Source of the DNA: Bradyrhizobium sp. WBOS07
GTDB lineage: Bacteria > Pseudomonadota > Alphaproteobacteria > Rhizobiales > Xanthobacteraceae
NCBI RefSeq assembly: GCF_024585165.1
Contig: NZ_CP029008.1
Span: 5,971,501 to 6,035,500 of the forward strand
Direction of reading: 5' to 3'
Length of the DNA: 64,000 nt
Below the pieces are notes generated by a model. That model was not told the DNA's origin. It did no database searches and saw only the letters and a program-made list of their open reading frames with translations. Below, in pieces: positions 60,082 to 64,000 of the stretch. The translations under genes and the position numbers were made by a program. How positions within the stretch are numbered: the first letter of the stretch is position 1; the number at the start of each line of letters is the position of its first letter.

Positions 60082-60825
60082 ATGGCAATCGCGAAACGTG
60101 CTCCCGTCTATGACGCGGTCGACCTCGCCGCCCACGTCGGCACCCTCGACTGGCCGCAGATCACCGCCGAGCTCGATTCCCAGGGCTGCGCCGTCCTGAA
60201 GGGCCTGCTCACGCCCGATCAATGCCGCGGCATCGCCGCGCTCTATCCCGATGACGCGCACTTTCGCAGCCGCATCGTCATGGGCCGTCACGGCTTCGGC
60301 CGCGGCGAGTATAAATACTTTTCGTATCCGCTGCCCGATCTGATCGCGCAATTGCGGCCGGCGCTGTACGCACATCTTCAAGCCGTCGCCAATCGCTGGA
60401 ACGAGGCGATGGGGATCGACATCCGCTATCCCGGTGACCATGCGGCCTTTCTGAAGCGTTGCCATGAGGCCGGACAGGCGCGGCCGACACCGCTGCTGCT
60501 GCAATACGAAGCCGGCGACTACAATTGCCTGCACCAGGACCTCTATGGCGAGCGCGTGTTCCCGCTCCAGGTCGCGATCCTGCTCTCCGAGCCGAACCGC
60601 GATTTCACCGGCGGCGAGTTCGTGCTGACCGAGCAGCGCCCGCGCATGCAGTCGCGCGCCGAGGTCGTGCCGCTGGCGCAGGGCGATGCGGTCGCCTTCG
60701 CCGTGCACCATCGCCCGGTGCAGGGGACGCGCGGCATCTATCGCGTTAATCTGCGCCATGGTGTCAGCCGGATCAGGTCCGGCCAACGCCACACGTTGGG
60801 TGTGATCTTTCATGATGCGAAATGA
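60082..60825 (+). CDS. 2OG-Fe(II) dioxygenase of the Oxygenase-NA type
   Basis: 247 aa. The iron ligands are His151 and Asp153 in 'CLHQDLYG', with 'FPLQVAILLSEP', 'DFTGGEFVLTEQRPRMQS' and 'YRVNLRHGVSRIRSGQRHTLG' (distal His226 and the 2-oxoglutarate Arg) following. This pattern matches the Oxygenase-NA family, predicted by others to act on nucleic acids. It would hydroxylate or demethylate a base using 2-oxoglutarate and O2. It ends at TGA 60823-60825 and alkB begins three codons later in the same frame, so the two are surely in one operon. Function beyond family is inference. Confidence 0.88.
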   Translation: MAIAKRAPVYDAVDLAAHVGTLDWPQITAELDSQGCAVLKGLLTPDQCRGIAALYPDDAHFRSRIVMGRHGFGRGEYKYFSYPLPDLIAQLRPALYAHLQAVANRWNEAMGIDIRYPGDHAAFLKRCHEAGQARPTPLLLQYEAGDYNCLHQDLYGERVFPLQVAILLSEPNRDFTGGEFVLTEQRPRMQSRAEVVPLAQGDAVAFAVHHRPVQGTRGIYRVNLRHGVSRIRSGQRHTLGVIFHDAK

Positions 60826-60834
60826 GCGCAGGCA

Positions 60835-61488
60835 TTGACGTCTGATCTGTTCGACAGCGTCGCCGAGGCGCAGCCGTCGCGCGAGGAGATCGCCGACGGC
60901 GCCGTGTTGTTGCGCGGCTTCGTCACGCCGATCGAGAGCGAGCTGATCGACGCCGTGCGCGCCATCGTGGCGCAATCCCCGTTCCGCCGGATGACCACGC
61001 CCGGTGGCCACCTGATGTCGGTGGCGATGACCAATTGCGGCGAGCGTGGCTGGATCACCGATCACACCGGCTACCGCTATGATCCCGTCGATCCACGCAC
61101 CGGCGCGCCCTGGCCGGCGATGCCGCCTGTCTTCCGGGATCTCGCCCGCCGCGCGGCGGAGCAGGGCGGTTTTGCCGGCTTCGCGCCCGATGCCTGCCTC
61201 GTCAACCGCTATGAGCCCGGCACCCGATTATCGCTGCATCAGGACAAGGACGAGCTGGACTATTCGGCGCCGATCGTCTCGGTCTCGCTCGGCCTGCCCG
61301 CGACTTTCCTGTTCGGTGGAATGGCGCGCAGCGACAAGCCGCGGCGTTTCCGGCTTGTCCACGGCGACGTCGTGGTCTGGGGCGGGCCGAGCAGGCTCGC
61401 CTATCACGGCGTGGCGCCGCTCGCCGAGGGCGAGCACGCGCTGCTCGGACGGCGGCGGATCAATCTGACCTTCCGCAAGGTGCTCTGA
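60835..61488 (+). CDS. alkB: AlkB, DNA oxidative demethylase
   Basis: 217 aa. Strong match to E. coli AlkB along its length: 'SPFRRMTTPGGHLMSVAMTNCG', 'HQDKDELD' (His135, Asp137), 'HGDVVVWGGPSRLAYHG' (His191) and 'RRINLTFR' with the 2-oxoglutarate-binding Args 208 and 214. It removes methyl and etheno lesions from single-stranded DNA/RNA by oxidation. No ATG is available: the frame is closed by the stop of the preceding gene at 60823-60825, so the only credible start is TTG at 60835, giving 'TSDLFD' like the E. coli 'LDLFAD' N-terminus. The ribosome site is weak, so translation is probably coupled to the upstream dioxygenase. Confidence 0.95.
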   Translation: MTSDLFDSVAEAQPSREEIADGAVLLRGFVTPIESELIDAVRAIVAQSPFRRMTTPGGHLMSVAMTNCGERGWITDHTGYRYDPVDPRTGAPWPAMPPVFRDLARRAAEQGGFAGFAPDACLVNRYEPGTRLSLHQDKDELDYSAPIVSVSLGLPATFLFGGMARSDKPRRFRLVHGDVVVWGGPSRLAYHGVAPLAEGEHALLGRRRINLTFRKVL

Positions 61489-61542
61489 GCCATTCCCAAG
61501 AGGCGTCGCTGTCGTCTAAGCTTCCGCCAGGGGGGCGGCGAC

Positions 61543-62787
61543 ATGACGACTGCACAGGTCTCGAGCGGGGCGAGCACGAGCGCATCGCGCACCGGGGTCT
61601 ATCTGGCCGTGCTGCAACTCGTGTTCACGCTGGGCTGGACGACCTATGTCGTCTATCTGCCGAAGCTCGCCGCCGAGGTCGGCATCGCGCCATCAGCCGT
61701 GATCCTCATCCTGATGCTGGACCAGGCGATCTTCACCATCGCCGATACCGCGATGGGGATCGCAGCCGACAGGCTCGCCCCCGTCGTCGGCAGGCTCGGC
61801 CTGTTCGTCGGTGTGCTGGCGGCGATCTCTTGTGCCGCCTTCGTCGCGCTGCCCTTCGTCGCCGGCATCGGTGCCGGCGCACAGGTCTGGTTCATCGTGC
61901 TGATCGTCATCTGGTCAATCGCATCGTCCGCGCTGCGCGCTCCGCCGCTGACCTTGCTCGGCAAATACCGCGCCAACCCGCAGGTGCCGTTCCTCGCGGC
62001 ATTGGCCATGCTGGGCTATGGCATCGCGGGCGCGGTCTCGCCCTATCTCGGCGTCGTGCTGCGCGAGCACGATGCGCGGCTGCCGTTCGTGATCTCGAGC
62101 GTGGTGCTGCTGTTGACGGCGCTCGGCCTGTCCCGCATCGAGCATGACGTGGCGGGCGATACCGCGCCGCCGAAGCCGGACGAGGCGGCAAAACCGCTCG
62201 GCCTCGTCCCGGTCGCCTTCATCGTCGCCATGGTCGCGCTCGCCCTCGGCTACCAGCTGCACTTCGCCGTGAACAGCGCGCCGTCCTACTTGCGGTTCGC
62301 CGCCCCCGGTGAATTGCAATGGCTGATGCCGGTGTTCTGGATCGGCTTCAACATTGCGATGTTTCCGGCGAGCATCGTCGTCAGGCATCGCGGCGGCCTG
62401 ATCGTGATGGGCGCCGCCGGATTGCTCGGCGCGGCCGCGGTCGTGGCGGCGGAGCTTGCCGGCAGTCTCAACACGCTGATCGCGGCGCAGTTTCTCGCCG
62501 GTGCCGCCTGGGGCTGCATGCTCATGAGCGCGGTCTCGGCGGCGCTCGCGATCGGCTCGACCGGCGCGGAAGGCAAGGTCACGGGGCTGGTCTTCTCCGC
62601 GCTCGCGCTCGGCACGTTTGCGCGCATGGCGGCCGTCGCCGGCGGTTTGCAGAAGATGCCCGAATATGCCCCGCTGCTGCACTGGACGCCGGTCGCCTGC
62701 TGGTCGGTTGCAGGCGCCGGCCTGCTGGTGATCGCAGCGGCGCGACTACAGGGCCGGTCCGGTCTCAAGGCTTCGGCGGGTGGATGA
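61543..62787 (+). CDS. MFS transporter
   Basis: 414 aa, about 12 predicted membrane helices split into two halves by a polar loop near residues 195-215 ('HDVAGDTAPPKPDEAAK'). The N-terminus before helix 1 is short ('TTAQVSSGASTSASRTGVYL'). No substrate motif is recognisable. 'CCAGGGGGGCGGCGAC' precedes the ATG at 61543. Separated from alkB by 54 bases on the same strand, and its 3' end overlaps the convergent thiamine-diphosphate enzyme gene by 23 bases. Drug efflux or organic-acid transport are equally possible. Confidence 0.9.
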   Translation: MTTAQVSSGASTSASRTGVYLAVLQLVFTLGWTTYVVYLPKLAAEVGIAPSAVILILMLDQAIFTIADTAMGIAADRLAPVVGRLGLFVGVLAAISCAAFVALPFVAGIGAGAQVWFIVLIVIWSIASSALRAPPLTLLGKYRANPQVPFLAALAMLGYGIAGAVSPYLGVVLREHDARLPFVISSVVLLLTALGLSRIEHDVAGDTAPPKPDEAAKPLGLVPVAFIVAMVALALGYQLHFAVNSAPSYLRFAAPGELQWLMPVFWIGFNIAMFPASIVVRHRGGLIVMGAAGLLGAAAVVAAELAGSLNTLIAAQFLAGAAWGCMLMSAVSAALAIGSTGAEGKVTGLVFSALALGTFARMAAVAGGLQKMPEYAPLLHWTPVACWSVAGAGLLVIAAARLQGRSGLKASAGG

Positions 62788-64000
62788 ACGCCCAGGGACT
62801 GACTTCCGAATCCCGCGGCACTTCCACCGAGATCAGATACGGTCCGCTGTGGCTGAGCGCCTTCTCCAGCACGGACTTGAACTGATCCGGCGCGGTGACG
62901 CGCGCAGCCGCGACGCCGAACGACTCCGCGAGCTTGACGAAATCCGGATTGACGAGATCGGAAGCCACCACGCGGCCGTCGAAGCGTTCGCGCTGGTCGC
63001 GGCGGACATTGCCGTAGGCGTTGTTGTTGAACACCAGCGTCACGACGCCGATGTTGAACTGCACGGCCGTGGCAAGCTCCTGCACGCCGAACATGAAGCC
63101 GCCGTCGCCGGTGATGGCGACCACGGGCTTGTCGGGATTGGCGACCTTGGCACCAAGCGCGGTCGGAAAGCCCGAGCCGAGCGTGCCCTGGTAGCCCGAG
63201 GTGATGAAGGTGCGCGGCTGGTAGACCGGAAAACCGTACCAGGAGGCGAAACCGACCTGAGACAATTCGTCGGTCACGATCGCATTCGCCGGCAGCACCT
63301 CGCGCAGGATGTCGAGATATGCCATCTGCGGCTGGATGCGCTGAATCTCCGCTTGCGCGGCCGCGGTGGCCTCGCGGATCGCCTCCCGCCGGCCGCGGGT
63401 GCGCGCATAGCCGGCCTTTTTCACCGCCGTGACGAGATCTGCCGTACCGGCCCTGGCGTCGGCAACGATCGACGCATCGGACGTGACCCGGCGCATCTCG
63501 ACCGGGTCGATATCGATGCGGATGGATTTGAGCCCGCTCGGCTGATAGGGCCAGCGGAAGCCGGATGCCGGCAGCTCGGCGCGGGTGCCGATTGCGATCA
63601 TCAAGTCGGTTGCCGGCCAGAGCTTGTAGGCCGCGGCCATGGTCAGGCCGAGCTCGTGCGCGTTGGAGACGATGCCCCGCCCGCTGCGGAAGGCGACGAC
63701 GGGCGCATCGATCATCTCGGCGAGCTCGAGGATCTCCTTGCCGGCCTCGATCGCGCCGCTGCCGACGAAGATCATCGGCGCCTTGCTGGCCTTGATCAGC
63801 GCGGCCGCCTGCTTCACCAGATCGGGGTCGGGTTGCGGGGCGGGCAGCGGCTCGAGCACCTGCGCAGCGCCGGTGTCCGCGCGCTGGGTGAAGACGTCCC
63901 AAGGCATCTCGACCGAGGCGGGGCCGCGCCGCCCGGACATCATCTCCTGGAACGCGCGCGCCACGATTGTCGGCGCGTTGTCGGGATATTCGATCCGGTC
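62765..64000 (-). CDS. Thiamine-diphosphate-dependent enzyme (acetolactate-synthase large-subunit-like), C-terminal part
   Basis: About 411 C-terminal residues are visible and the frame is open to the window edge, so the N-terminal Pyr domain with the activating Glu lies outside. The central domain ('APMIFVGSGAIEAGKEILEL') and the C-terminal ThDP/Mg domain with 'GDGGFMFGVQELATAVQ' followed by 'NNNAYGN' identify the acetolactate synthase/benzoylformate decarboxylase/oxalyl-CoA decarboxylase superfamily. The substrate is unknown. A biosynthetic acetolactate synthase is unlikely without a regulatory subunit nearby. Convergent overlap of 23 bases with the MFS gene. Confidence 0.9.
   Translation of the reverse strand, partial: DRIEYPDNAPTIVARAFQEMMSGRRGPASVEMPWDVFTQRADTGAAQVLEPLPAPQPDPDLVKQAAALIKASKAPMIFVGSGAIEAGKEILELAEMIDAPVVAFRSGRGIVSNAHELGLTMAAAYKLWPATDLMIAIGTRAELPASGFRWPYQPSGLKSIRIDIDPVEMRRVTSDASIVADARAGTADLVTAVKKAGYARTRGRREAIREATAAAQAEIQRIQPQMAYLDILREVLPANAIVTDELSQVGFASWYGFPVYQPRTFITSGYQGTLGSGFPTALGAKVANPDKPVVAITGDGGFMFGVQELATAVQFNIGVVTLVFNNNAYGNVRRDQRERFDGRVVASDLVNPDFVKLAESFGVAAARVTAPDQFKSVLEKALSHSGPYLISVEVPRDSEVSPWAFIHPPKP

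Noticed and set aside
62286..63902. Minus-strand open frame overlapping the thiamine-diphosphate enzyme in another frame
   Set aside because: The other frame carries the GDG...NN cofactor motif. This one is Arg/Ala-rich and crosses into the MFS gene antisense.

Overview
The window is about 65 % GC. Its gene content, short operons, Tat-exported solute-binding proteins, tandem alphaproteobacterial chemoreceptors and dense families of intergenic palindromic repeats all suggest a Bradyrhizobium-like member of the Rhizobiales. This is chromosomal catabolic DNA. I see no rRNA, tRNA, phage, insertion sequence or CRISPR array. Genes are tightly packed on both strands. The only long gene-free stretch is 49932-50736.

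Layout. 1-7.0 kb: end of a YeeE/YedE sulfur-transport protein, an alpha/beta-hydrolase/OsmC fusion, a sulfite-oxidase-like molybdoenzyme, a P450 with its ferredoxin facing a divergent TetR regulator, an Asp/Glu-racemase-like protein and an amidase. 7.1-12.6 kb: an atypical SDR, a tartrate/D-malate dehydrogenase, and a tight operon of an M20 amidohydrolase, a D-2-hydroxyacid dehydrogenase and an Ldh-type dehydrogenase. 12.7-19.3 kb: a LysR regulator facing a DUF1445 protein and a complete branched-chain-amino-acid-type ABC transporter (binding protein, two permeases, two ATPases). 19.5-23.3 kb: a tetronate (threonate/erythronate) catabolic set, otnC divergent from ltnD-otnI-otnK. 23.5-29.5 kb: three tandem chemoreceptors with three different sensor modules. 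29.5-35 kb: thiolase-like protein, nitronate monooxygenase-like protein, YghU-type GST, a GNAT-GFA fusion translationally coupled to a flavin reductase.

35-49 kb is a large acyl-CoA catabolic region: two acyl-CoA dehydrogenases, four crotonase-fold enzymes, two AMP-forming acyl-CoA ligases, two SDRs, an aminoglycoside-phosphotransferase-like kinase and a DUF6285 protein. The kinase, DUF6285 protein, ACAD11-like dehydrogenase, SDR and ligase together resemble the LvaABCDE levulinate/4-hydroxyacyl-CoA pathway of Pseudomonas putida. This is the most interesting metabolic inference here.

49-64 kb: YccF protein, a small membrane protein, a structured gene-free region that looks like a repeat family or an RNA, PEP carboxylase, a Tat-exported SMP-30 lactonase-like protein, an SDR, a thiolase/DUF35 pair, an amidase overlapping a DUF2848 gene, an Oxygenase-NA-type dioxygenase directly followed in frame by alkB, an MFS transporter and the C-terminal part of a thiamine-diphosphate enzyme.

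At least 22 palindromic repeats from about ten sequence families sit between genes. One of them is followed by a 65-base diverged copy of the tail of the preceding gene. Regulatory palindromes are visible at the LysR, TetR/P450 and tartrate-dehydrogenase promoters.
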